Origin: Streptomyces sp. KL109B
GTDB lineage: Bacteria; Actinomycetota; Actinomycetes; Streptomycetales; Streptomycetaceae
Length of the DNA stretch: 64,000 bases
Direction of reading: 5' to 3'
NCBI RefSeq assembly: GCF_030766935.1
Contig: NZ_JASERL010000017.1
Location: 182,302 to 246,301 of the forward strand
Shown here: positions 42,563-50,071 of the stretch, in pieces
How positions within the stretch are numbered: the first letter of the stretch is position 1
How the letters are laid out: the number at the start of each line of letters is the position of its first letter
Notes under the pieces: model-generated
What the model was told of the DNA's origin: nothing
Databases searched by the model: none
Seen by the model: only the letters and a program-made list of their open reading frames with translations
Made by a program: the position numbers and the translations under genes

Positions 42563-43780
42563 TCACCCGGCCCTCGCGATGTCACGGTGGTAGGCGGCCT
42601 CGACGAACCGGGCGCGCTGCTGCGGATCGCCCGCCGCGTCGACGACGGTCCAGGCGAGCGCCCGGCCCGCCTCCAGCATCAGCTCGTACGCCGCGTCGGT
42701 GTCGGCGACGGCCGTGAACCCGTGGGAATGGATGGGGACTTCGGCCCCCGGAATGCTCAGCCACGGATGCAGACTCGGAATCACCTGGCTGACATTGCCC
42801 ATGTCGGTCGAGCCACCACCGAGCCGGCCCCCGGACGAGGTGTCACGCCCGAACGCCTCCATCGCCGCCGTCCAGTACCCGGCCAACGCGTCGTCCTGGA
42901 CGAGCGGTTCGTACAGCGGCTCCGTCTCCTCGATCGCCACCTCGGTGCCGCTCGCCAGCGCGGCCCCCTCGAAGCAGTTCCGTACGCGCGTCAGCAGCGC
43001 CTCGTACTCGGGCAGCGTGAACGCCCGGCACTCGAAGTCGACGACCGCCCGCTCCGGGATGATGTTCGTGGCCACACCACCCTCGGACACGAACAGCGCC
43101 ACCCGGTGATCACCCGGGATCTGCTGGCGCAGCAGCCCGACGGCGACCTGCGCGAGCGTGGCACCATCGGCGGCGTTCACACCCTGGTGCGGCGCCGCAG
43201 CGGCGTGCGCGGCGCGACCGGAGAAGGTGGCACGGTAGCGGCCGACGGCCTGCGCCGTCGTACCCGCAGGGTTGTACGACACACCGTCCTGCACCGGATG
43301 CACCATCAGCGCGAGCCCCACCCCGTCGAAGGCACCCGCCCGAAGCATCAGCGTCTTGCCGCCGCCGTGCTCCTCCGCGGGCGTGCCGATCGCCTTGAGC
43401 GTGATGCCCAACTCGTCGACGTGCGGGGCCAGTGCGAGGGCTGCGGCCACCGAAGCCCCGGCGATGAGATTGTGCCCACAGGCATGGCCGACATCGGGCA
43501 GCGCGTCGTACTCGACACACAGCGCCACCGTCAGGTCGCCGCTGCCGACGGTCGCCGTGAACGCGGTGGGCAGCCCGCCCGAGCCGTGCTCGACCGTGAA
43601 CCCGCCCTCGGCGAGCAGCGCGCTGACCGCCGCCGCCGACTCCGTCTCCCGGAAGGAGAGTTCGGGGCGGGCGTGCAGTCCGCGCGCCAGCGAAAGCACC
43701 CGCTCCTCCCAGCGGGAGACACCGGCGGAGGTGTCCTTCTTGAGTCGGTCGCCGTCCGTGGCGATGGTGTTCTGGCTCAT
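42563..43780 (-). CDS. M20-family amidohydrolase (M20D)
   Basis: A 405-residue zinc hydrolase of the aminoacylase/amidohydrolase group. Motifs are RGLHARPELSFRET (M20D signature), LCVEYDALPDVGHACGHNL with metal ligands Asp/His, KAIGTPAEEHGGGKTLML with the catalytic Glu pair, and MVHPVQDGV. The dimer domain includes SGRAAHAAAAPHQGVNAAD. It cleaves N-acyl or amide bonds of small molecules; p-aminobenzoyl-glutamate and indole-acyl conjugates are family examples. The start is ATG 43780; a small gene lies 10 bases upstream. Confidence 0.9.
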   Translation of the reverse strand: MSQNTIATDGDRLKKDTSAGVSRWEERVLSLARGLHARPELSFRETESAAAVSALLAEGGFTVEHGSGGLPTAFTATVGSGDLTVALCVEYDALPDVGHACGHNLIAGASVAAALALAPHVDELGITLKAIGTPAEEHGGGKTLMLRAGAFDGVGLALMVHPVQDGVSYNPAGTTAQAVGRYRATFSGRAAHAAAAPHQGVNAADGATLAQVAVGLLRQQIPGDHRVALFVSEGGVATNIIPERAVVDFECRAFTLPEYEALLTRVRNCFEGAALASGTEVAIEETEPLYEPLVQDDALAGYWTAAMEAFGRDTSSGGRLGGGSTDMGNVSQVIPSLHPWLSIPGAEVPIHSHGFTAVADTDAAYELMLEAGRALAWTVVDAAGDPQQRARFVEAAYHRDIARAG

Positions 43781-43790
43781 CGAGTACTCC

Positions 43791-44048
43791 TCAGTAGCTC
43801 AGTGACGGGAACGGGGAACCGGCGGCCCGGGCCGGGGCCCACACGGCCTCGGCCTCCGTGAAGAAGGTGTCGGCGCCGACCACAGGGCCGAACACCTCGG
43901 CGACCTTCGCCGCCTCGCCCCGGCCGGGGACGACACGGCGGTCGACGAACGAGCCGAGACCCTGCGGGAAGTGGGCGTCCAGGGCCGCGCGGGCCGTCGC
44001 GGCACCGGACGTGGCCGAGGCGATGGAGAAGGTGGTCGTGCTGTTCAT
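43791..44048 (-). CDS. Small unknown protein, 85 residues
   Basis: Begins MNSTTTFSIASATSGAATARA with AAGGAA nine bases before ATG 44048, and ends SPFPSLSY ten bases before the M20 hydrolase start. The spacing suggests an operon. No family recognised. It is in frame with the dehydrogenase remnant upstream, so it could be part of that decayed region, but the ribosome site argues for separate translation. Confidence 0.5.
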   Translation of the reverse strand: MNSTTTFSIASATSGAATARAALDAHFPQGLGSFVDRRVVPGRGEAAKVAEVFGPVVGADTFFTEAEAVWAPARAAGSPFPSLSY

Positions 44049-44423
44049 GGTGCGTCGTTCCTTCACGCGTGAGGGTCGGTGCGACGGTACGGGCTGTCTC
44101 GGAGAAGACCGCGGCCGGCCCCACGCCGCCAGCGCCTCCCGCCACCGCTCGCTCGCGGCGGACACCCTGCTCGCGCCTAACGCGCCACTGATACTGGCGG
44201 CGGAGTCGGCCGGATCGACGCCGTACGCCTTCGCGACGGCCAGGGCCTCGCCGTCGAGGGCATCGGACTCGGCGCCTACGAACGCCGCCAGCCGACCCGC
44301 CACGGCACCCGTACGACCACCGGAGACGGGAGCGTCGACGAACGACACACCCCGCCCCACCGCGAGGCCGACGACGGCGATGTCCTTGTCGATGACGGCC
44401 ATGTCCTCACTCATGGTTCTCAT
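44049..44423 (-). pseudogene. Remnant of a 3-hydroxyisobutyrate dehydrogenase-like gene
   Basis: The minus strand encodes GRGVSFVDAPVSGGRTGAVAG, the substrate-binding signature of the beta-hydroxyacid dehydrogenase family, followed by VG and then LAVAKAYGVDPADS and ISGALGASR, which match later parts of the same fold. The N-terminal NAD(P)-binding domain, the catalytic Lys region and long stretches between are missing, so it is an inactive fragment. It lies 211 bases from the divergent HIBCH-like gene, the enzyme preceding such a dehydrogenase in valine breakdown. Confidence 0.6.
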
Positions 44424-44634
44424 TCATGTGCACTCCCGCTCCTCGGAACCGACCGGCCGGTCAGTAGACGCACACCCGCCCCGTTCTCCGGGGCGATCGG
44501 ATAGCCCATCGCCCTGGACAGCGGCACCTCGGGCAGGGCGTCGCCCAGCCACCGCCGGTCCCCGTCCCGCGGTTTCCGCAGGTCGAGGGTGATACAGATG
44601 GTCCAGCCGTGATCTTCACCGGAAGGAACCACCG

Positions 44635-45690
44635 TTGAGCTCCGACGCCGCACCCGTGCTGACGCCCGTGGAGGGACGCGCCGCGCACCTCACCCTGAAC
44701 CGGCCCCGGGCCCTGAACTCGCTCACCCACACCATGCTCCGCTCGGTCGCCTCGGCCCTCGACACCTGGGAGCACGACCCGGCCGTCGAGACCGTCGTCC
44801 TCGACGGCGCGGGGGAGCGGGGCCTGTGCGCGGGCGCCGACATCCGGCTCTTCCACGACGACGCGCGCAGCGGCGACCACCACGCCTCGCGGGCCTTCCT
44901 GCGCGACGAGTACCGGCTCAACTCCCGTATCGCGCACTACCCGAAGCCGTACGTCGCCGTGATGGACGGCATCGTCATGGGCGGCGGCGTCGGCCTCTCC
45001 GCGCACGGCGGCATCCGCGTCGTCACCGAACGCTCCAAGGTGGCCATGCCCGAGGTCGGCATCGGCCTGGTCCCCGACGTCGGCGGCACCTACCTGTTCA
45101 GCCGCGCCCCCGGCCGGCTCGGCACCCACCTCGCGCTCACCGGCGCCACGATCGGCGCCGCCGACGCCGTACTGTGCGGCCTCGCCGACCACTACGTACC
45201 CTCACGGGCACTGCCCCAACTCCTGCGCGAACTGGCCGAGTCGGACCCACGGGAGGCCGTCGCCCGCCACGCCGAGCAGCCGCCGCGCGAGTCCGGGACG
45301 CTCGTCGAGCAACGCGACTGGATCGACGCCTGCTACGCCGCCGCCACCGTGGAGGAGATCGTCGAACGCCTCCTCGCCACCGGCGAGATCGCCGCGAAGG
45401 AGACGGCGGACACCATCCTGTCCCGGTCGCCCATGGCCGTGAAGGCGACCCTGGAGTCCCTGCGCCGCGCGGCCCGCCTCGACACCCTGGAACAGGCCCT
45501 CGACCAGGAGTACCGCGTCATCTGCGCGGCCCTGCACACCCACGACCTGCCCGAGGGCATCCGCGCCCAGATCATCGACAAGGACCGCGACCCGCACTGG
45601 TCCCCTGCGACCCTGCCGGAGGTCACGGCCGCCGACGTGGAGCGGTACTTCGCGCCACTCGGCGAGGGCCACGAACTGGGCCTCGGCTGA
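44635..45690 (+). CDS. Enoyl-CoA hydratase/isomerase family, 3-hydroxyisobutyryl-CoA hydrolase-like
   Basis: A 351-residue crotonase-fold enzyme. The oxyanion-hole segments are GERGLCAGADIRLFHDD and IVMGGGVGLSAHGGIRVVTE, the active-site Glu lies in KVAMPEVGIGLVPDVGGTYL, and the length and C-terminal domain (RSPMAVKATLESL, DLPEGIRAQIIDKDRDPHW) match HIBCH rather than simple hydratases. It would release 3-hydroxyisobutyrate from its CoA ester in valine catabolism. The start is TTG 44635 with GGAAGG upstream. Confidence 0.88.
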   Translation: MSSDAAPVLTPVEGRAAHLTLNRPRALNSLTHTMLRSVASALDTWEHDPAVETVVLDGAGERGLCAGADIRLFHDDARSGDHHASRAFLRDEYRLNSRIAHYPKPYVAVMDGIVMGGGVGLSAHGGIRVVTERSKVAMPEVGIGLVPDVGGTYLFSRAPGRLGTHLALTGATIGAADAVLCGLADHYVPSRALPQLLRELAESDPREAVARHAEQPPRESGTLVEQRDWIDACYAAATVEEIVERLLATGEIAAKETADTILSRSPMAVKATLESLRRAARLDTLEQALDQEYRVICAALHTHDLPEGIRAQIIDKDRDPHWSPATLPEVTAADVERYFAPLGEGHELGLG

Positions 45691-45865
45691 CGACAGGCTC
45701 GCTCGCCCGCCCTCCGGAGGGGGCATCACCCTCCCCGCACCAACCGTCGACGCGGCTCCCGCACCTCCGGCACCAACGCCAGGCGTGGAAGGACGGGGAG
45801 GGGGTAGGCGCGCCGCCGAGGCGCTATGAGTGGAATCCGGCGTCTGGTCGGCTGAAGGGACGGTT

Positions 45866-46282
45866 ATGGGGCAGGCTCGGGTTCGGTTCCCTGTGCGCTG
45901 GGAGGGCGGAGGTGTCCTGGTCGTACAGGTCGTGGGCCGGTTCGACACCGACGCCGCGACGGAGTTGGGCGCCCTGATGGGACGTCTGGACGCCACGGGG
46001 CAGTCGGGCCTGGTGGTGGACTTCCGGGACGCCGAACACTGCGGGGCCGACGCGGCGCGGCAGTTCGTCGACGCGGGCCTGGTCATGACGAAGGGCGGCG
46101 GCGCGCTCGCCGTCGTGGCGGGCCCCGCCCTGCAGGCCGTGCTGCGTGCGGCGGGAGCGGGACGGCTGCCCCTGGGGGTCCACGCGGACGACACCGTCGC
46201 CGTCAAGGAGGTCTCCGACCGGTCGGCGGGGCCGCTGGGGGGCCGGGACGCCGGCGCGGGGTCGGACTCCGCGCTGCGATAG
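45866..46282 (+). CDS. STAS-domain protein (anti-sigma factor antagonist-like)
   Basis: A 138-residue protein with the beta-alpha pattern of STAS domains: VLVVQVVGRFDTDAATELG, GLVVDFRDAEHCGADAARQ, ALAVVAGPALQAVLRAAG. The usual phosphorylated Ser is replaced in DAEHCGADA, so regulation by phosphorylation is doubtful. GAAGGG supports ATG 45866. A partner-switching role is a guess from fold. Confidence 0.65.
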   Translation: MGQARVRFPVRWEGGGVLVVQVVGRFDTDAATELGALMGRLDATGQSGLVVDFRDAEHCGADAARQFVDAGLVMTKGGGALAVVAGPALQAVLRAAGAGRLPLGVHADDTVAVKEVSDRSAGPLGGRDAGAGSDSALR

Positions 46283-46338
46283 GTACGCGGCGTGATCTGG
46301 TGCTGACGTGACCGACGGCGGCTGGGCATCATGGTCCG

Positions 46339-46815
46339 GTGGCCGATCGGGAGGGCGTCGTGAACACGAAGGTTCGGGACGTGGTGCGGGACGTGGTCGC
46401 CGAGGTGGCGCCGGACGAGGTCCTGCTGCTGGACAGCCTCGCGGGCCTGGACGACAGGCGGCTGACCCGGCTCTTCGCACAGCGCGTCCGCGACGAAGAG
46501 CCACGCGGCCGCGACTACGTCGATGTCAGCGCGATGGTCACCCCGGTGGTGTGGATGGCGGTGGACGAGGCCGCCCGCCGCACCACGGACCGCACCGTCG
46601 ACCGCTTCACGCCACGCCGGACGCCGCTCCTGCACCACCTCTTCCGCCGCCGCCCGCCGTCCCCCTCCTCGATCCAGTCCCTCACCCCTGCGCAACTGAA
46701 CTCCGTACGCCACCTGGTACGCGATCACGCACGCGCGGCGCGACTCGGGGACACGGCGGCCGAGGAGGTCGCGAGGGCGGTCGTCTGCAGGCTGGTACGG
46801 GAGTCGCAGGGGTGA
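46339..46815 (+). CDS. Unknown protein, 158 residues
   Basis: Helical, charged protein starting at GTG 46339: VRDVVRDVVAEVAPDEVLLLDSL, YVDVSAMVTPVVWMAVDEAA, LTPAQLNSVRHLVRDHARAARLG. There is no membrane segment and no recognised family. It shares direction with the STAS gene 57 bases upstream. It is convergent with the regulator at 46826. Confidence 0.6.
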   Translation: MADREGVVNTKVRDVVRDVVAEVAPDEVLLLDSLAGLDDRRLTRLFAQRVRDEEPRGRDYVDVSAMVTPVVWMAVDEAARRTTDRTVDRFTPRRTPLLHHLFRRRPPSPSSIQSLTPAQLNSVRHLVRDHARAARLGDTAAEEVARAVVCRLVRESQG

Positions 46816-46825
46816 TGGGGCGCCG

Positions 46826-47494
46826 TCAGTCCGTCGTGTCGTCGCGGTTGAGCGCTACGCAGCAGTTGCCCGGTCGTGGGTCCATGGAAGGTGTCCACGG
46901 CGCGGGTGACAGTCCTTCGAGGAGGGCGAGGTTCATGCCGCAGATGAGGGCGGGAAACTCCTCGGCCAGTGCGTGGAAGGGGCAGTTGCGCAGGCGCAAC
47001 ACTCCTTCGTCGCAGAAGAAGGGCTCGTAGCCGCGCTGCCGCAGCGCCTCGACGAAACCGTCCGTGTCCGTGTCCGTGCCGGTGCCGGTATCCGTGTACG
47101 GGTGTGCCGCCCCGGCGGCCCGCGCGGCATCCTGGAGTTCGCGGTCGAGCCCCGCGTTCTCCACGAATCCGGCCAGCAGGCGACCGGCCGTGTCGTACGA
47201 CCGGGGCGGAACGGACACGCTGTGCTCGCCCTCGGCCCGCCGGTACACCTTCGCGGGCCGGCCCGCGCCGGGCCCCGTGCGCCCGGACAGCCGCCGCGAC
47301 GAGGCCGTCAGCAGCCCGGCCTCGACCAGCTTGTCCAAGTGGAACGCGGCCAGTGACCGGGAGACACCGACCGCCTGAGCGGCCGCGTCACGCCCGATGT
47401 CCTCCTGCTGGGCGGCGACGTGCCGGTAGAGGCGTCGGCGTACCGGGTCAGTGAGCGCACCCAGTGCCGCGTATGCGGAGTCGTCATTCGTCAC
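46826..47494 (-). CDS. HTH regulator with C-terminal Cys cluster (SufR/ArsR-like)
   Basis: A 222-residue regulator. Residues 8-70 are an ArsR-type winged helix (LTDPVRRRLYRHVAAQQ, QAVGVSRSLAAFHLDKLVEAGLL). The C-terminal half holds FFCDEGVLRLRNCPFHALAEE, then PALICGMN and GNCCVAL, giving C-x9-C-x13-C-x25-CC. This resembles the iron-sulfur ligand pattern of SufR-like repressors, with altered spacing. A Thr/Asp/Gly low-complexity run (TDTGTGTDTDTD) lies just before the Cys cluster. Metal or redox sensing is likely. Target unknown. Confidence 0.8.
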   Translation of the reverse strand: MTNDDSAYAALGALTDPVRRRLYRHVAAQQEDIGRDAAAQAVGVSRSLAAFHLDKLVEAGLLTASSRRLSGRTGPGAGRPAKVYRRAEGEHSVSVPPRSYDTAGRLLAGFVENAGLDRELQDAARAAGAAHPYTDTGTGTDTDTDGFVEALRQRGYEPFFCDEGVLRLRNCPFHALAEEFPALICGMNLALLEGLSPAPWTPSMDPRPGNCCVALNRDDTTD

Positions 47495-47570
47495 GCGACG
47501 ATTCTATGACCAGTGAGAACCGTCGATAGAGCCGCGTGCCGTACAGCTGGCCAGGGACCCGTCGTCCACT

Positions 47571-48338
47571 TCAGGGGCGGGCTTCGTCGAGGTACTGATC
47601 GGCCCAGGCACTGATGATGTGGGCGGCCCGCTGCGCCTGCCCCCGCGCGGTCAGCAGGTGGTCCGCGCCTTCGAGCGAGATGAAACTGCGCGGGTGCCGG
47701 GCCTCCTGGAAGATCTCCGCGGCGTTGTCGATGTCGACCGTGGAGTCGGTGGGGGAGTGCGCGACCAGCAGCGGGAGACTCAACTCGCCGATACGGTCAC
47801 GAAGATGCGCCTTGCGTACGTCCTCGACGAAGGCACGCTTGAGGACGAGGGTGCGCCCACCGACGAACCATTCGTGCGAGCCCTCGCTGAGCACACGGTC
47901 CAGGACCGAGTCGTACTGCCGCTCCACGTGACTGGGGTCGACCGGTGCGGCGATCGTGGCCAGCGCGCGCAGGCCGGGGATCTCGCCGGCGGCGGCGATC
48001 GCGGCGGCGCCACCCCACGAGTGCCCCACCAGCAGGTCCACGGGGGTGCCGCGCTCGGCCATGTGGGCAGCGGCGCGGATCGTGTCCTGTGTCTTGACGG
48101 TGAAGGATCCGTCTCCCCAGTCACCGCCGGAGTCACCGATGCCGAGGTTGTCGAAGCGCAGCATGCCGATGCCCTCACGGGCCAGTTGCTTGCACACCCG
48201 TGAGGCGGCCGGTGAGTCCTTGCCGAGGGTGAAGCCGTGCGCGAAGAGCCCCCAGCCCCGGACCTCACCCTCCGGAAGGTCGATCACCCCGGCCAGTTCG
48301 GGACCGACAACACTCGGGAAACCTACTTTTTCTCTCAT
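47571..48338 (-). CDS. Alpha/beta hydrolase
   Basis: A 255-residue serine hydrolase. The nucleophile elbow is LLVGHSWGGAAAI, the catalytic Asp lies in LVAHSPTDSTVDI, and the His in LEGADHLL. WGLFAHGFTLGKDSPAASRV and RFDNLGIGDSGGDWGD match the hydrolase half of bifunctional hydrolase/OsmC proteins; no OsmC domain follows here. ATG 48338 is used; GTG 48350 is possible. Substrate unknown. Confidence 0.85.
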   Translation of the reverse strand: MREKVGFPSVVGPELAGVIDLPEGEVRGWGLFAHGFTLGKDSPAASRVCKQLAREGIGMLRFDNLGIGDSGGDWGDGSFTVKTQDTIRAAAHMAERGTPVDLLVGHSWGGAAAIAAAGEIPGLRALATIAAPVDPSHVERQYDSVLDRVLSEGSHEWFVGGRTLVLKRAFVEDVRKAHLRDRIGELSLPLLVAHSPTDSTVDIDNAAEIFQEARHPRSFISLEGADHLLTARGQAQRAAHIISAWADQYLDEARP

Positions 48339-48506
48339 CGCGATGCTCACCCATACGGAAACCGGTCGGAAGACGGAAAAGCACGAACGACACCTGCCGA
48401 TGCCGTCACGAGCCGACCAGCAGCATGTCATGAGCGGGCCACCCCTCCCGACGGCCAGCCGGACGCCACCACCGGAAACGGCACGTTCCCACGCCACTAT
48501 GGGGCG

Positions 48507-49022
48507 CTACCGGCCCGGGGAGACGAGGCGGAAGAATTCCAGCGTCCACGCGCGCTGTTCCTCGGTGTCCGGCACCCGCGTCCCCCGAGCCTGTTCCATG
48601 GCCGTCCAGGCGGTCTCCGGCGACATGCCTCCCAGGATCATCAGGCAGACCGCGATCAGGGAGGACCGCCCGATGGCGCAGCGGCAGTGCACCACGACAT
48701 GGGTGCCCGCCCGCAGCTCCTCGGCAAGGTGTCGCAGCACCGGCAGCACGTCGGGGACCGACGGGACCGTGAAGTCGGCGATGGGCAGGGCGACGAACCG
48801 CAGCCCGGCGGCCTCGGCGACGCGGGGTTCGTCGGCGAGGCCCAGTTCGGCGCGCTCGGCATCGGGGAGGGCGCAGACGACGACGCCGGCGCCTGCGTCG
48901 CGCACGGCTGCCATGTCGTGGGCCAGGTCCCCGTGGCCGCGAGGCCGGGTCATGGTGCTCAGGCGCCCTGGCCCTCGCAGACCGGCGACGGTGTAAAGGG
49001 TGGGGGCGGCCGGCTCGGGCAT
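48507..49022 (-). CDS. Dual-specificity/protein tyrosine phosphatase-like protein
   Basis: A 171-residue phosphatase with the P-loop HCRCAIGRSS (HC-x5-R) and an upstream general-acid candidate in IADFTVPS. The N-terminal strand pattern (LYTVAGLRGPGRLSTM) is typical of small bacterial DSP-like enzymes. Its ATG overlaps the stop of the metallo-hydrolase gene, so the two are translationally coupled. Substrate unknown. Confidence 0.85.
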   Translation of the reverse strand: MPEPAAPTLYTVAGLRGPGRLSTMTRPRGHGDLAHDMAAVRDAGAGVVVCALPDAERAELGLADEPRVAEAAGLRFVALPIADFTVPSVPDVLPVLRHLAEELRAGTHVVVHCRCAIGRSSLIAVCLMILGGMSPETAWTAMEQARGTRVPDTEEQRAWTLEFFRLVSPGR

Positions 49023-49621
49023 CAGACGGACGACCCCGGCGCGAGCCAGTGGTAGCGGCCGCCGCACTCCTCGGTGAGCCAGCCGTTCAGGCTGTCCAGG
49101 CCCCGCTGGTTGACCTGTCCGTCATGGATGCCGTAGGCCCGTTCCGGCTGTACGGCGCGCACGAAGTCGATGGCCTCGTCCGTCTTCAGCCAGGACGCCT
49201 GCAGGGGGACCAGCAGGGTCCGCACCGGTTGGTCGGGCCGGTGAAGGGAGTCCCCGGGATGGTAGAGGTCGTCATCCACGAGGTAGCCCAGGTTGGGGCA
49301 GTCCGGGAGGCCTCCGTAGATGCGCGCGTGCTGTCCGCCGTGCGCGCTCACGCGGAAACCGGCCGCGATGAACTCCTCACCGGCGACGACGCCGGTGAAG
49401 TCCAGGCCCGGGAGCCGCGCCGACTTGGGGGCGTGGACGGGAACACCCAGCCCCTTCAGCCGCGACAGGTCCACGTGATCGTTGTGTTCGTGGGTCACCA
49501 GGACCGCGTCCGCGCCGACGAGTGCCTCGGGCTCGCTCCAGACGCCGGGATCGATGACCAGCGTGCCGCCGCGATCATGCTCCAACCGGACACAGGAGTG
49601 GGCGTACTTGGTAATTCGCAC
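49022..49621 (-). CDS. MBL-fold metallo-hydrolase
   Basis: A 199-residue beta-lactamase-fold hydrolase, UlaG/YfhI-like. It begins VRITKYAHSCVRLEHD and carries the zinc motif VTHEHNDHVDL, with further metal ligands at SAHGGQHARIYG, LYHPGDSLH and YGIHDGQVN. GTG 49621 is chosen by family N-terminus; upstream sequence in frame is promoter DNA. It is coupled to the following phosphatase gene. Divergent from the RiPP operon, with 217 bases between. Confidence 0.88.
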   Translation of the reverse strand: MRITKYAHSCVRLEHDRGGTLVIDPGVWSEPEALVGADAVLVTHEHNDHVDLSRLKGLGVPVHAPKSARLPGLDFTGVVAGEEFIAAGFRVSAHGGQHARIYGGLPDCPNLGYLVDDDLYHPGDSLHRPDQPVRTLLVPLQASWLKTDEAIDFVRAVQPERAYGIHDGQVNQRGLDSLNGWLTEECGGRYHWLAPGSSV

Positions 49622-49838
49622 CACGCGAGCATAGCCCGGAGACCTTGTCGATCCCCTCAGGGGATGGCGGGGAAGTGGCGGGAAACTGTCGGTCGTCCGT
49701 ACCCCTCGAATGTTCCTGGACAAGCGGCGACTTCTGGATGGTGTGCGTGTTCCGGAAGCGGCGATATCTCGTCAACTTCCTTTCAGACACCCAGAGTTCA
49801 CCTTGTGGCAAGAGAGGCGCACTGTTAGCTTCCATTTC
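49622..49838. other. Divergent promoter region of the RiPP operon
   Basis: 217 bases between the MBL-hydrolase start and the precursor gene. The half nearest the precursor is relatively AT-rich for this genome. GAGAGG at 49810-49816 is 22 bases before ATG 49839, too far for ideal initiation; an in-frame TTG at 49803 is a less likely alternative. No clear palindrome was seen and no pathway regulator is encoded in the operon. Confidence 0.5.
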
Positions 49839-49979
49839 ATGGACATATCAGAATCGAACGTCGAGGAGCTCGCCGACCTGGCCGAGCTGGAATTCTCTCC
49901 GATCGCCCCGGAGGACGCCGCCGAGCTGGACGACCGTGTGTACCTGCTCGGTGTCCGCCCGGAGTTCGTGAACCGGTAA
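49839..49979 (+). CDS. Putative RiPP precursor peptide, 46 residues
   Basis: A short acidic frame, MDISESNVEELADLAELEFS followed by PIAPEDAAELDDR and a C-terminal segment VYLLGVRPEFVNR. The first 33 residues are helical and rich in Glu/Asp/Leu, like a leader; the last 13 lose the acidity and carry Val, Leu, Tyr, Phe, Pro and Arg, like a core. There are no Cys and no core Ser/Thr, so thioether bridges are ruled out, while C-methylation of aliphatic or aromatic residues is possible. It stands first in an operon with a radical SAM maturase and an exporter, and a hairpin follows. Assigned from context; processing site unknown. Confidence 0.68.
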   Translation: MDISESNVEELADLAELEFSPIAPEDAAELDDRVYLLGVRPEFVNR

Positions 49980-49995
49980 CGTCCGCTCGTCGCCC

Positions 49996-50016
49996 GTCCC
50001 CGGCCCTGCCGGGGAC
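49996..50016 (+). promoter_or_regulatory. Intra-operon hairpin after the precursor gene
   Basis: GTCCCCGGC-CCT-GCCGGGGAC forms a perfect nine-pair stem with a three-base loop, 16 bases after the precursor stop and 56 before the next gene. Such partial terminators or stabilisers keep peptide mRNA more abundant than enzyme mRNA in many RiPP loci. No T-run follows, so full termination is unlikely. Confidence 0.65.
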
Positions 50017-50071
50017 CCGTTGTCATCCAGCGGTTCACCACCGGAAACGGTGCCGGACCCTGCCCTCGGGG

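Noticed and set aside
49996..50016. Reading the hairpin after the precursor as the operon's full terminator.
   Set aside because: No T-run follows, and the next gene starts 56 bases on with the same direction and no promoter recognised; a partial effect is more likely.
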